From: Microseira wollei NIES-4236
GTDB lineage: Bacteria; Cyanobacteriota; Cyanobacteriia; Cyanobacteriales; Aerosakkonemataceae
Length of the DNA stretch: 64,000 bases
Direction of reading: 5' to 3'
NCBI RefSeq assembly: GCF_020521235.1
Contig: NZ_BLAY01000027.1
Coordinates: 1 to 64,000 of the forward strand
The notes below the pieces were generated by a model, which had not been told where the DNA came from, did not search any database, and saw nothing but the letters and a program-made list of their open reading frames with translations. Shown here piece after piece: positions 36,001-43,310 of the stretch (positions are counted from its first letter, which is position 1; each line of letters opens with the position of its first letter). Made by a program: the position numbers and the translations under genes.

Positions 36001-38472
36001 TTTTCGTTTGAGCAGTTGGCTTTTGCAGAGACAACAACAACGGCAGAGTTGGAACCAGAACCGGATTTTGCCGACCTGGATGCGATGCTGGGTGAAGTAG
36101 GGGATCCGCCATCGGCAACGGGTGTAAATTCAAGCCAGCCATCGGCAGAGTTAGATTTTGCCGACCTGGAAGCGATGTTGGATGAAGCAGGGGATATAGG
36201 GGCAACGGGTGTAAGTTCAAGCCAGCCATCGGCAGAGTTAGATTTTGCCGACCTGGAAGCGATGTTGGGGGAAGAGGCGATCGCACCAACCGGCGCGGAT
36301 ATTACCCTGGATACAATGTCATCGATGGTGTCGGCTATACCAGGAGAGGGCAAGAGTACGCCGGAGATCGTGCCAACCACCGATAAAACCCAAGCTGTGG
36401 CGGCTAGCGACGAATTTGAAGACCTGGAAGCCATGATAGCCAGTGCGGAAACCCTGGGTGGCCCGCCAATGAAATCCAGGCCGGGGCAGGCTAATGCGTC
36501 TAAGCCAAGGGCGAGGATATTTGAACAAACGATGAAGGTGCCGGTGAAGCAGCTAGACAACCTCACCAACTTGGTGGGGGAACTGGTAGTCAACCGGAAC
36601 AGCCTGGAACAGGATCAAGAACGGCTGCGGCAGTTTTTGGATAATTTACTGCACCAAGTCCAGCAACTGAGCGATGTGGGCGCTAGGATGCAGGATTTGT
36701 ACGAGCGCAGTCTACTCGAATCGGCGCTGCTGGCTAGCCGTCAGAGCTATCGCTTCTCCACCACAGGTGGCGATGGATTTAGCGGTTACTCATCGGGTTC
36801 GACTTGGGATCATATCGAAATGGATCGCTTTACGCCGTTCCACACTCTCTCCCAAGAAATGATCGAACTGATTGTGCGAGTGCGGGAATCTGCCTCTGAC
36901 ATCGAATTCATCGTTGATGAAACCGATCAAGTCAGCCGCCAGTTCCGGCAGGTGACCACCCAGCTGCAAGAAGGCTTGACTCGCGCCCGCATGGTGCCGT
37001 TTGCCGAAATTGAACGGGTGTTTCCGTTATTCCGCTACGTGCGCGATAAAGCTGCAGAATTGGGCAAACAGGCAGAACTGCGAATCGAAGGGCGGGAAAC
37101 CTTAATCGATAAGTTGATTTTGGAACACCTCTCCGACCCGATGAAGCACTTAATCAACAATGGCCTCGCCCACGGGATCGAAGCGCCTGAAGTGCGGCAG
37201 CGGCAAGGCAAGCCACCCGTGGGTCGGATTACCCTTTCTGCCTTCCACCAAGGTAACCAGACGGTGATCTCGTTCTCCGACGATGGTGCGGGAATCGATG
37301 TGGAACTGCTGAAGGCTAAGGCGGTGGAAAAACGACTGATCACCGCAGAACAAGCCAAGAGCCTATCCCGCATCGAAGCCTACGAACTGCTCTACCTTTC
37401 TGGTTTGAGTACCAAGGATAAGGCTGACTTGATCGCTGGTAAAGGGGTTGGGATGGACGTGGTACGTACCAACGTCAGCGAAATTCGGGGAACGATCACC
37501 ACCGATTCGACTCAAGGCAAAGGTACCTCGTTTACGATTCGCCTGCCGCTGACGCTGAGTATTTGTAAAGCGCTGTGCTGCGTCAGCAACCAAGCTCGGA
37601 TTGCCTTCCCGATGGATGGCGTGGAAGATGCGCTCGATGTGCCTAAATCTCGGGTTCAAGTCAATGGTGAAGGCAATCAGTATATTCAATGGCGCGATAT
37701 GCAGTTGGAGTTCAAGCATCTCAACGAGTTGCTGACATTCAATCGCCAACTAGGTCGGGGTCGCGTGTACGGCGCTAGCAAAGATGAAGATTCGGTGGCG
37801 ATCGTTGTACTGCGTAGCGCTGGTAACTTCTTGGCGATCCAGGTCGATCAGGTGGTCGGCGAGCAGGAAATTGTAATTAAGCAACTCGAAGGCCCGGTAC
37901 CTAAACCCATCGGCATCGCGGGTGCTACCGTGATGGGGGATGGTCGGATCATGCCGATTGGTGACGTGTTGGAGTTGATCGACATCGCGATGGGACGGGT
38001 AGGTAAAGATCGCCGCGCCATGTTGTGGGAGCAAAATAATCTGGCAGCGGCGTCAGAAACCCCCGTCAACGAGCCGAGAGTTTTGATCGTGGATGATTCG
38101 ATCACTGTACGCGAACTGCTCTCGATGACCTTTAATAAGGCTGGCTACCGCGTGGAACAAGCACGTGATGGTCAGGAGGCTTGGGATAAACTCAAATCGG
38201 GTTTGCCTTGCGATATAGTCTTCTGCGATATCGAAATGCCCAGAATGAACGGTCTGGAGTTGCTCTCGCGGTTGCATAAAGACCCCGACCTCACTCATCT
38301 GCCGGTAGCAATGCTGACTTCGCGGGGTGCGGAAAAACACCGAGAAATGGCCTTCGATTTGGGTGCTAGCGGTTACTTCACTAAGCCTTATCTAGAAGAA
38401 GCGTTGCTCGATGCGGCTTCGCGGATGCTGAAAGGAGAAAAATTGGTGCCCAGTAATATTAGCGCTTCATAA
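33061..38472 (+). CDS. hmpE: HmpE/PixL-like hybrid CheA histidine kinase
   Basis: A giant 1803-residue kinase. The N-terminal Hpt domain carries the phospho-acceptor His49 (VYRAAHSIKGGAGMLGL). Residues about 270-1130 are an acidic, repeat-rich low-complexity linker. The dimerisation region (VPVKQLDNLTNLVGELVVNR) follows, then the HATPase (LINNGLAHGIEAPE; DDGAGID; GKGVGMDVVRTNVSEIRG). A CheW-like domain and a C-terminal receiver (RVLIVDDSITVRELLSMTFN; CDIEMPRMNGLE) complete the protein. It receives signals from HmpD via HmpC and phosphorylates HmpA, HmpB and its own receiver. The linker is unusually long and includes recent DNA-level tandem repeats. A rho-independent-like hairpin follows. Confidence 0.94.
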   Translation: MLPEQQQRILGYFIEEAKDHLNTIEQGLLALQNTIDDPEMLKEVYRAAHSIKGGAGMLGLSSIQKTSHLLEDCFKILEGSPVRVDQKLESLFLRVFDTLQSLIEQLQGPFGLTEEVAASLMSTTAPVFSELQQHLEVLTKQPVGGVKVPAVAAAAKEKDQIQVAFQQEVMEHLRQMLQLFKPPQWPNSREDLVSRCRQLQELGSRFNLPGWSELLSCGARAIANPDNSSQTLAPIVIKEIKQAQELVLAGREAEVAVSSQLAALAPPAPTPEAAIESDLVDLLAVTGDSDDSEDWFQSALAEAPADALGDGVASEPPSGAIDFGANAWEPGDDAAQFFWVPDTDVTPAKTTARSDRPEKPSVTAPADPTGPEVGAAELIALNDLFPEEVPELDSTWQLEEVLGDAQSEPLLESFDDFNAATDNELADLFAQTYTAAPDDSPEDDTVTLFGKAFFDDDSEAEPIPPQGEAAAATRLTAHLFDEDFSATETPASRSDEDISLLGENFGFDDDSTSDPVAFQGEAEAESALTDLFEEDFPAVETGATSQDEEDLSLFGEDFCFEDSPTEQIRATSPSAAAASEPEADDLSELFAGLNEDDFWQAELTNESEALDLARSQSADISNLDDSNWLEGWDNAAIAGQVPDELDMAGFEPSAPADDWQGELFTAREEISPAAGSALSDRAPIELNREDCRSDLAALTPALSFGEVDFGFNSPEDEAAMLLGDESELMGLEAINQNWADQIAGDAKAVEFGALTDDFDWDANDLFGSEAAAGETPSAQSIVSAPEVGSKPTTDYPSPQNAEASIDDFFSLDEPSQLWGEPSQTEADLGLDANWLLASADLFADMETPPPQDAEIQARISDGGEGEFDLFADEPGTEFDLFGNETPAEEEAFEIADNATAEELLSFDFPSAESETGADDDDLAWLSEITQDVDAESDLAQQEYEENTEEEVLNLTEGEEQFSFEQLAFAETTTTTEGEEQFSFEQLAFAETTTTAELEPEPDFADLDAMLGEVGDPPSATGVNSSQPSAELDFADLEAMLDEAGDIGATGVSSSQPSAELDFADLEAMLGEEAIAPTGADITLDTMSSMVSAIPGEGKSTPEIVPTTDKTQAVAASDEFEDLEAMIASAETLGGPPMKSRPGQANASKPRARIFEQTMKVPVKQLDNLTNLVGELVVNRNSLEQDQERLRQFLDNLLHQVQQLSDVGARMQDLYERSLLESALLASRQSYRFSTTGGDGFSGYSSGSTWDHIEMDRFTPFHTLSQEMIELIVRVRESASDIEFIVDETDQVSRQFRQVTTQLQEGLTRARMVPFAEIERVFPLFRYVRDKAAELGKQAELRIEGRETLIDKLILEHLSDPMKHLINNGLAHGIEAPEVRQRQGKPPVGRITLSAFHQGNQTVISFSDDGAGIDVELLKAKAVEKRLITAEQAKSLSRIEAYELLYLSGLSTKDKADLIAGKGVGMDVVRTNVSEIRGTITTDSTQGKGTSFTIRLPLTLSICKALCCVSNQARIAFPMDGVEDALDVPKSRVQVNGEGNQYIQWRDMQLEFKHLNELLTFNRQLGRGRVYGASKDEDSVAIVVLRSAGNFLAIQVDQVVGEQEIVIKQLEGPVPKPIGIAGATVMGDGRIMPIGDVLELIDIAMGRVGKDRRAMLWEQNNLAAASETPVNEPRVLIVDDSITVRELLSMTFNKAGYRVEQARDGQEAWDKLKSGLPCDIVFCDIEMPRMNGLELLSRLHKDPDLTHLPVAMLTSRGAEKHREMAFDLGASGYFTKPYLEEALLDAASRMLKGEKLVPSNISAS
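35926..36045 (+). repeat. Two 60-bp in-frame tandem repeats in hmpE linker
   Basis: Units 35926-35985 and 35986-36045 are nearly identical (GAGGGGGAAGAGCAATTTTC versus GAGGGAGAAGAGCAATTTTC at the start) and encode the 20-residue block EGEEQFSFEQLAFAETTTTT twice. They lie in the acidic linker of the CheA-like protein and keep the frame. Confidence 0.9.
36067..36273 (+). repeat. Three in-frame repeats encoding DFADLEAML...SSQPSAEL in hmpE linker
   Basis: The segment GATTTTGCCGACCTGGA recurs three times at about 90-100 bp spacing. It encodes DFADLDAML, DFADLEAML and DFADLEAML, separated by GTAAATTCAAGCCAGCCATC-like spacers (N/S-SSQPSAEL). The copies differ by small in-frame length changes, indicating slippage-driven growth of the linker. 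Confidence 0.85.
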
Positions 38473-38526
38473 GTTTTTAGCCCAATTACCTGAAAAAATT
38501 AGGGGATTAAGCTACATCAAATGTTT

Positions 38527-38548
38527 GGGCTGGAGTCACCTCCAGCCC
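38527..38548 (+). terminator. Rho-independent-type terminator after hmpE
   Basis: GGGCTGGAG and CTCCAGCCC form a perfect 9-bp stem with a TCAC loop, followed by TTTAATTTT, about 55 bp after the hmpE stop. Confidence 0.75.
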
Positions 38549-38600
38549 TTTAATTTTGCTCGGCTGTCTAATTTTAATCCGATTAAAAACTGTTGATTTA

Positions 38601-38769
38601 ATATCATGTCCTTAGGCATCGGTAGTGTATGGATAGCTAATTGCAAGCTTGCTAATTGCTGGTCAATTGCCTCCAGCTCTGCTCAATAATTATTGACTGG
38701 TTCTTTTTTATTTAGCCATTAGCGATTAGCTATTAGCAGTTACACAACCGTTGCCAAAGGACATGATAT
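38601..38769. repeat. 169-bp inverted-repeat element with ATATCATGTCC ends
   Basis: It begins ATATCATGTCCTT and ends AAGGACATGATAT, exact inverted repeats. The interior holds GCTAATTGC/ATTAGCGATTAGC words. A second element with the same ends lies at 40311-40458. The 38770-39132 stretch after it has no recognisable gene, only AGGACTTACGC and CCGGGTTTC repeat fragments near 38790-38900. Confidence 0.8.
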
Positions 38770-39132
38770 AAGCTCAAATTGCATCTGTTTCAGGACTTAC
38801 GCAAAGAAACTTTGGTGATATGAAAAATCGTGGTTTGGGAACCAGAGATATGCCTCCCTTCCGCACTCGCGTTCGACGTTCGAAACCGGGTTTCTGGCAA
38901 CGCCCTTGCTTAATTCCTGTCTTTTTGAAGAGCTTTGCCATGAAAGCAGATTAGATACTGCATAGCATTTTACTCCAAAAATGCCTCTGGGGATTCTCAG
39001 ACAAAACTTACTAAATTAAGTCCAAAAAATCGATTGTATTATTTGAAATATCAGAAAAAATTAGGCTATATTTTAAAGCAATAAGAAGCTATCAATAGCT
39101 TCAAGATAACCACAACTACAATCCCCAAAAAA

Positions 39133-39381
39133 ATGGACAGCATCTCCAAAAATCATCGCGCTAAAGTTGAAATCACTGACCTAATCACTGAAGCTGTTTC
39201 TAATGCAGAGGCACGCCGCCATCAAATTACTGATGTAGAAGCATCTCTGTCTGATGCAGAAGCAGCTGCTGTTAAAGGTGGTTTTTGTGCACCTGTAAAG
39301 CCAATCATTTTAGGAAGAATGATTTGTCCGCCGATTATAGTTGGTTTAATCGCTCTACCTACTGAAACTTCCATTTCTTAG
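39133..39381 (+). CDS. Putative RiPP precursor peptide, VKGG leader type (P1)
   Basis: An 82-residue peptide. The 50-residue leader (VEITDLITEAVSNAEARRHQ ... LSDAEAAAVKGG) ends in a double glycine suited to a C39 peptidase. The 32-residue core is hydrophobic and Pro/Ile/Gly-rich with two cysteines (FCAPVKPIILGRMICPPIIV as its first 20 residues). The leader matches that of the peptide at 43311 in sequence and length (50 versus 51), while the cores share only a KPII...PPI-V-GLI pattern. Start at ATG 39133. Export by the cNMP-C39-ABC protein of this locus is inferred. Which enzyme modifies it is unknown. Confidence 0.75.
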   Translation: MDSISKNHRAKVEITDLITEAVSNAEARRHQITDVEASLSDAEAAAVKGGFCAPVKPIILGRMICPPIIVGLIALPTETSIS

Positions 39382-39398
39382 TCAAGTTTGAAATGGTG

Positions 39399-39586
39399 AG
39401 GACTTACGCGCACCCATCCGGGTTTCTCTGAAAAATCGTTGGGAAAGGGAACCAGAGATATGCCTCCCTTCCGCTACGCGAATGTAGCAAGAAACCCGCG
39501 CAAACACCAAAGTTTCTCTGAAAAATCTTCGACTTGGAACTAGCGAACGCAGCAAGAAACCCGGTTTCTAGGATTGCGTAAGTCCT
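39399..39586. repeat. 188-bp inverted-repeat element with AGGACTTACGC ends
   Basis: It begins AGGACTTACGC and ends GCGTAAGTCCT, exact inverted repeats, with internal CCGGGTTTC and GAGATATGCCTCCC words. The same ends or words occur at about 38793, 40304 and 63452, so this is a dispersed family. It directly follows the P1 precursor gene. Confidence 0.8.
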
Positions 39587-39620
39587 GATGGTAAAAAATT
39601 CGTAGGTAGAGGCCGATCCA

Positions 39621-40061
39621 ATGGAAGAAATCGATGTCAAAAGTTCTACACCCCTTTGCCCCAGTGCGCGACCTGAAGTCGGGAATAGTGCGGTATTTGG
39701 GATAGTTGTTGGGACAGTAGAAAAACCCCAAGTCGCTTATCTTAAGCAGGTTCAGCCTCTGACTGATGAACTGATGGCTCTGAGCGGCCCTGTTACGCCA
39801 GGGGAAGTGTTTCGAGTTGCTGCTCCCTGTGCGGGGACAGGTTGCCAGCATTTTGATGGCGCAAATTGTCGTCTAGCAACGCGAGTTGCAAATCAACTGG
39901 CTGCCGTATCGGAGAATTTACCATCTTGCCCTATCCGTCGCGAGTGTCGGTGGTGGCAGCAAGAAGGTAAAGCAGCGTGTATGCGCTGTCCGCAAGTTAT
40001 CACAGATAACTACAGCCCATCTGAACAAATACGTCAGGTAGCGACACCTGCGCCTGTGTAA
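39621..40061 (+). CDS. Cys-rich conserved protein of the Nif11/radical SAM neighbourhood
   Basis: A 146-residue soluble protein with cysteines clustered in the C-terminal half (APCAGTGCQHF, ANCRLATRV, SCPIRRECRWW, ACMRCPQVI), suggesting an Fe-S cluster or zinc site. I recognise it as resembling small proteins often annotated as nitrogen-fixation-related that accompany Nif11 peptides, but no function is established here. It lies between the VKGG precursor and the radical SAM maturase gene and is followed by a strong terminator. It might be a maturase partner or an unrelated gene; the first is only inference. Confidence 0.55.
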   Translation: MEEIDVKSSTPLCPSARPEVGNSAVFGIVVGTVEKPQVAYLKQVQPLTDELMALSGPVTPGEVFRVAAPCAGTGCQHFDGANCRLATRVANQLAAVSENLPSCPIRRECRWWQQEGKAACMRCPQVITDNYSPSEQIRQVATPAPV

Positions 40062-40079
40062 TCAATTCAATCAATTAAA

Positions 40080-40228
40080 TAACTCAAGTTGCTAGTTACA
40101 TCGAAGGTTGCTGGTAATAGGTAATGGGTAATGGGTAATTGTCAAGAGTAGACTGAGCCATGAATCCAATTACCAATTACCAATTACCAATTACCAATGT
40201 CACAACTTATAACTAGCAACTTGCGTTA
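40080..40228. repeat. 149-bp MITE-like element (TAACKCAAGTTGCTAGTTAT family, copy B)
   Basis: It starts TAACTCAAGTTGCTAGTTA and ends ATAACTAGCAACTTGCGTTA. It is exactly the same length as copy A at 4983. The interior is iterated GGTAATGGGTAAT/CAATTACCAATTACC words forming a long stem. It is non-coding. Confidence 0.85.
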
Positions 40229-40233
40229 AATAG

Positions 40234-40268
40234 AAAAAAGCCCTCTGATTAATCATCAGGGGGTTTTT
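40234..40268. terminator. Bidirectional terminator hairpin
   Basis: AAAAAAGCCCTCTGAT and ATCATCAGGGGGTTTTT pair around a TA loop, with A-tract before and T-tract after. It lies between the rightward Cys-rich gene and the leftward radical SAM unit and can serve both. Confidence 0.75.
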
Positions 40269-40302
40269 ACTCAACTTAGAAAGCCTTGCCAATTTATAAA
40301 AG

Positions 40303-40556
40303 CAGGACTTATATCATGTCCTTAAGATTACCCATAATCATCAGCCGGGACACGGCACGATTAACGTTATCTGTTTGTCCGAGATATCTCTGATGCCGTG
40401 TCCCTACGCAACGACGGGGTGAGGTTTTTTATGATGGGCAATTCAACGGACATGATATTACGCACCAAAACCATATATGGTGGGTGGTATATGGTGGTGA
40501 TGGTGCCATACTCTCGTCTAACGCACCCTACATTTAGAGTTTCTGCGTAAGTCCTG
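40303..40556. repeat. Nested inverted-repeat elements
   Basis: An outer pair CAGGACTTA ... GCGTAAGTCCTG encloses an inner element (40311-40458) with ATATCATGTCC and GGACATGATAT ends. The inner element itself contains a GGGACACGGCA/TGCCGTGTCCC stem. It looks like one miniature element inserted in another. No ORF is present. Confidence 0.7.
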
Positions 40557-40567
40557 AAAGTTATAAT

Positions 40568-40717
40568 TTATTTTTTGAGCGTATCCTTTTCTCTTTTGTC
40601 TAAGGCTTGTTTGGCTTTTAACATGGCTTTTAAAAAGGCTAATTCGCTCTTCCATGCGGTGCGAGGAAGGATGGAAGTTTGAGATTTATCATTGAGGGAA
40701 TTGGAATTTTCTGCCAT
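40568..40717 (-). CDS. Small Lys-rich protein downstream of radical SAM gene
   Basis: A 49-residue frame starting MAENSNSLNDKSQTS, then a helical Lys/Ala-rich C-terminal half (SELAFLKAMLKAKQALDKRE). GGAG lies 8 nt before the ATG. It follows the radical SAM gene by 59 bp on the same strand, so it is likely co-transcribed. Its function is unknown. It could be an accessory peptide-binding factor of the maturase, but nothing in the sequence proves that. Confidence 0.5.
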   Translation of the reverse strand: MAENSNSLNDKSQTSILPRTAWKSELAFLKAMLKAKQALDKREKDTLKK

Positions 40718-40776
40718 AACTTATAGCTCCAGGCAACTGTAACTGATTAAACTTCAACTAATCGGGGATGGGAAAA

Positions 40777-42015
40777 TTATGGTTCATCCTGCCAAGTTTC
40801 AGGCCATTGGATGCGATCGCTTGTAAAATGAAGCGGGTCATTTTCCGGCCAAGGCGCATTAATACCCTCTTCAATAAGTTCAAATTCACCATTATCAAAG
40901 GGTAGCCCTTGCGCTTGAACTTTAGGAGCAACGCGCTCCCGAATTCCCCGTTCTGCCTGTACGATCGCCCGATGGTGGCAGTAAGGATTATTCCCGCGAC
41001 GGTTGAAGAAAACATGAGCAGTCCAAGTACAGCCGCCGCGACAAAGTTCGGCAAACTCGCAGGTTTTACAAAAGCCCCACAAGTGCGCTGTTCCTTGGGG
41101 AGTTCCAGCTCCTAAATTGAAGCGCAATTCTTCAGTTTCTTCAACAATTTCTCGCAGTGAAAGGTCTCTGATATTGCCACCCGTGTAAGCTGCTGTAGGC
41201 AGGGAGGGGCAACCTTTAATGGCGCCATCTGCTTCAATTCCTAAAGTAGAAAGTCCCGCAGAACAGCCTTGCCAAAATGTCCACTCGTCTCCCTCTCCGC
41301 GTCCTCGCAAAAATCGTTCGTCAGGGCCATAGTAACCGATGTTATTACCCGGTTGGAGTTGCACGCCGTCGCGCTTTGCTCGCCGAGCTACTCGGGCTAG
41401 CATCGGATAGATATCGAGTAGTTCGCAGGGTTGCAGGAGAATATCTGCGTTGTCTGCGGCATTCCCCATTGGGACGGTTAGTTGAATTTGCCAAGCGATC
41501 GCAAGGGCGTCACGAATATGTTCGTAGATACAAGGAAATTCAGGTGCTGACAAGCGGTTAATTTGGGTGTTGCAGCCGAATTTAATCCCGACTTCTTTCA
41601 GATGACTCATGGTTTTAAAAGCATATTTCCAAGATCCTTGGCGTCCGCGCAAGCGATCGTGTGTTGCTTCTAAACCATCAATTGAAACGGAGACAGTTGC
41701 AATGCCTGCTTCTTTCATTCGACGTGCTGTTTCCAGCGAGATGCCATAACCTCCAGTAGTCATGCTGCAAAGCATCCCAGCTTTATTAATCGCTGCGGCA
41801 ATTTGCAACCAATCCGGACGCAGAAATGCTTCGCCGCCAATCAGTGTAACTTCCTTAATGCCGACTTCTGCCATCTGCCGAACGAGGTCAAGCGCTTCTT
41901 CTGTGGTAAGTTCTTTAGTGCGTGCTTGTCCGGCTCGCGAACCGCAGTGACTACAAGCTAAATTGCACTTTAGAGTAATTTCCCAAACGGCATAACTGGT
42001 GCGGCGATATGTCAT
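40777..42015 (-). CDS. Radical SAM/SPASM peptide maturase (Nif11-associated type)
   Basis: A 412-residue enzyme. The radical SAM cluster motif CNLACSHC is at residues 17-24, with GGEAFLRPDW and SVSIDGLEATHDRLRG typical of the SPASM group. The C-terminal SPASM region has multiple cysteines (WQGCSAG, KGCPSLP, FCKTCEFAELCRGGC, NPYCHH) for auxiliary Fe-S clusters. It resembles the Nif11-class maturase family that includes tyramine-excising spliceases (family knowledge, from memory). It is encoded downstream of the Nif11 precursor gene and of a broken precursor on the same strand, with no disrupting mutation. The likely substrate is the Nif11 peptide with its two XYG motifs. Start at ATG 42015. 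Confidence 0.88.
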   Translation of the reverse strand: MTYRRTSYAVWEITLKCNLACSHCGSRAGQARTKELTTEEALDLVRQMAEVGIKEVTLIGGEAFLRPDWLQIAAAINKAGMLCSMTTGGYGISLETARRMKEAGIATVSVSIDGLEATHDRLRGRQGSWKYAFKTMSHLKEVGIKFGCNTQINRLSAPEFPCIYEHIRDALAIAWQIQLTVPMGNAADNADILLQPCELLDIYPMLARVARRAKRDGVQLQPGNNIGYYGPDERFLRGRGEGDEWTFWQGCSAGLSTLGIEADGAIKGCPSLPTAAYTGGNIRDLSLREIVEETEELRFNLGAGTPQGTAHLWGFCKTCEFAELCRGGCTWTAHVFFNRRGNNPYCHHRAIVQAERGIRERVAPKVQAQGLPFDNGEFELIEEGINAPWPENDPLHFTSDRIQWPETWQDEP

Positions 42016-42067
42016 AAAAACCTTCAGTTTTTTGGATTGGGTAAGTTAATTTCTTAAACTTCATTTT

Positions 42068-42095
42068 GGAGACATAACTGCTTGAGTATGTCTCC
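42068..42095. terminator. Hairpin between precursor genes and radical SAM gene
   Basis: GGAGACATA and TATGTCTCC form a 9-bp perfect stem with a 10-nt loop. Its T-rich side lies on the + strand, so it is not a classical terminator for the leftward unit, but it may attenuate readthrough from precursor to maturase genes. Confidence 0.45.
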
Positions 42096-42109
42096 ATTTT
42101 TATTCAGCC

Positions 42110-42307
42110 TCAGAACACAAAAGAAATAGAGACGGAGTAAATATCTTCTGATACGGGAACTCTGACGATACTGAGGCCAGTCATGCTAACCAAACCACCC
42201 GTAATATAAATCTGCTCGTGGTCTGTTAAGTCGCTCAGAAAGCTTTCCGATCCTTGGAACAATTAAGAACCAGCAGGATGGACGTCAGATATAGTAATAT
42301 TAGCCAT
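42110..42307 (-). pseudogene. Broken RiPP precursor gene (in-frame TAA in leader)
   Basis: A 66-codon frame that begins MANITISDVHPAGS, then hits TAA at 42263-42265. It continues in the same frame LFQGSESFLSDLTD ... ITGG and a Ser/Val-rich core (LVSMTGLSIVRVPVSEDIYS) to a TGA at 42110. Leader wording matches the IS-DL-P-GS type seen at 43987, 44486 and 44790. GAGGAG precedes the ATG. The stop falls where relatives have Asp, Glu or similar, so the gene is probably dead unless the stop is read through. Confidence 0.75.
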
Positions 42308-42491
42308 TTAGAATCTCCTCGTCATTTAAATGATTGAACTTACTGAAGTGGGAGAAAGTACACTCATCACTGTTAAACTCCCACTCTAAATGTTTGCCGC
42401 CTGAGGAACAAACTTCAGCATAGCAATAAATACTTGCTAAAAACACAGCGCTCGCGCTTTTCATCCTCAAAGCGGCAGATGAAAAAGTAAT

Positions 42492-42649
42492 TAACGCAAG
42501 TTGCTAGTTATAAACAAGGGCGTTGCTAATGGCTAATTGCTAATTGCTAATAAAGGATTTTTACCAATCTCGCCATTAGCCTCGTGACCAGGGCAGAGCC
42601 TAGTAACGCCATTAGCCGCTCCCAGAGAGATAACTAGCAACTTGAGTTA
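42492..42649. repeat. 158-bp MITE-like element (copy C) overlapping the end of the Nif11 precursor gene
   Basis: Ends TAACGCAAGTTGCTAGTTAT and ATAACTAGCAACTTGAGTTA belong to the family of copies A and B. The right end reaches 42649, inside the coding frame of the Nif11 precursor, whose stop codon (42612) lies within the element. Confidence 0.85.
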
Positions 42650-43004
42650 ATGATTGGTCGCTTGAGACAATGACTCCATACAGCGGTTGAGGCCACCAGT
42701 CTTTTGGAGGCCAAACAATTACGCCGTACATGGGTTGGATAATGGGATATTTTCCGCCAACAAATCCACCGAGGACTGCGGCTAACTCTTCTTCATTCAG
42801 GTCGCTGAATTCACCCTGCTCTTTTGACTCTATTACATGGAGAGCGGCAGTTTCAAATTCTTCTTTTGAAAAGACGTAGCCAGCCTCTTTCAATACTTGT
42901 TGACGTTCCTCAACCGTGCTGTTATCTAGTTGAGTGCGGAAGGCTTGGTCTTTAACCAGCCTTACCAAAAACTCTTTCAGTCTTTCTAACAAATTTACAG
43001 ACAT
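42612..43004 (-). CDS. Nif11-leader RiPP precursor with two XYG motifs
   Basis: A 130-residue precursor. The Nif11-type leader (MSVNLLERLKEFLVRLVKDQ ... EAGYVFSKEEF) ends LAAVLGG at residue 80, with a second GG at 83-84. The core has PMYGVIV (MYG, residues 92-94) and PLYGVIV (LYG, 108-110) flanking KDWWPQ. XYG is the recognition motif of radical SAM spliceases that excise the tyramine part of Tyr and leave an alpha-keto-beta-amino acid (PlpX/PlpA system, established knowledge). The last 12 residues or so come from a MITE-like repeat inserted at the 3' end. ATG 43004 is chosen because Nif11 homology starts there; an upstream ATG at 43106 adds unrelated sequence. Confidence 0.85.
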   Translation of the reverse strand: MSVNLLERLKEFLVRLVKDQAFRTQLDNSTVEERQQVLKEAGYVFSKEEFETAALHVIESKEQGEFSDLNEEELAAVLGGFVGGKYPIIQPMYGVIVWPPKDWWPQPLYGVIVSSDQSLTQVASYLSGSG

Positions 43005-43310
43005 ACAGTCGTCCTTTGAATCAAATTTAAAAACCGCAGAGCCGAATGGAGAAAACAGAACAGCAATCTTGTCTATACTTTGCCATAATTTGGAATAATC
43101 AGTCAATCTTATGAATAACTTTATTGGCCTAAAAACTTGTATTTATGTCTTTATTAATTTTTATGATGGAAAACATCATAAATTTTTCATTTACAATTAA
43201 TTATTGGTGAATCAATAAAAGATTGAAATTATTAGTTAAATTTGGCTAAATTTAAACTAACGCTATGTGTCTACCTTATTCACACTCAAACACTGAGGAG
43301 AAAAGTAAAA
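43005..43310. promoter_or_regulatory. Divergent promoter region between Nif11 and VKGG precursor genes
   Basis: 306 bp of AT-rich DNA between two divergently transcribed precursor genes, so both promoters are expected here. A palindrome-like ATGATGGAAAACATCAT at about 43163-43179 could be an operator or hairpin. No -35/-10 pair was assigned. Confidence 0.4.

Noticed and set aside
34491..36593. Antisense Ser/Pro-rich open frames over the hmpE linker
   Set aside because: They are the reverse reading of the acidic repeat linker; the sense protein has clear kinase domains at both ends.
40777..42015. PqqE or a cyclophane-forming (GrrM-type) maturase assignment for the radical SAM protein
   Set aside because: There is no PqqA- or GrrA-like peptide in the locus; the neighbouring Nif11 precursor with XYG motifs favours the Nif11-class maturase.
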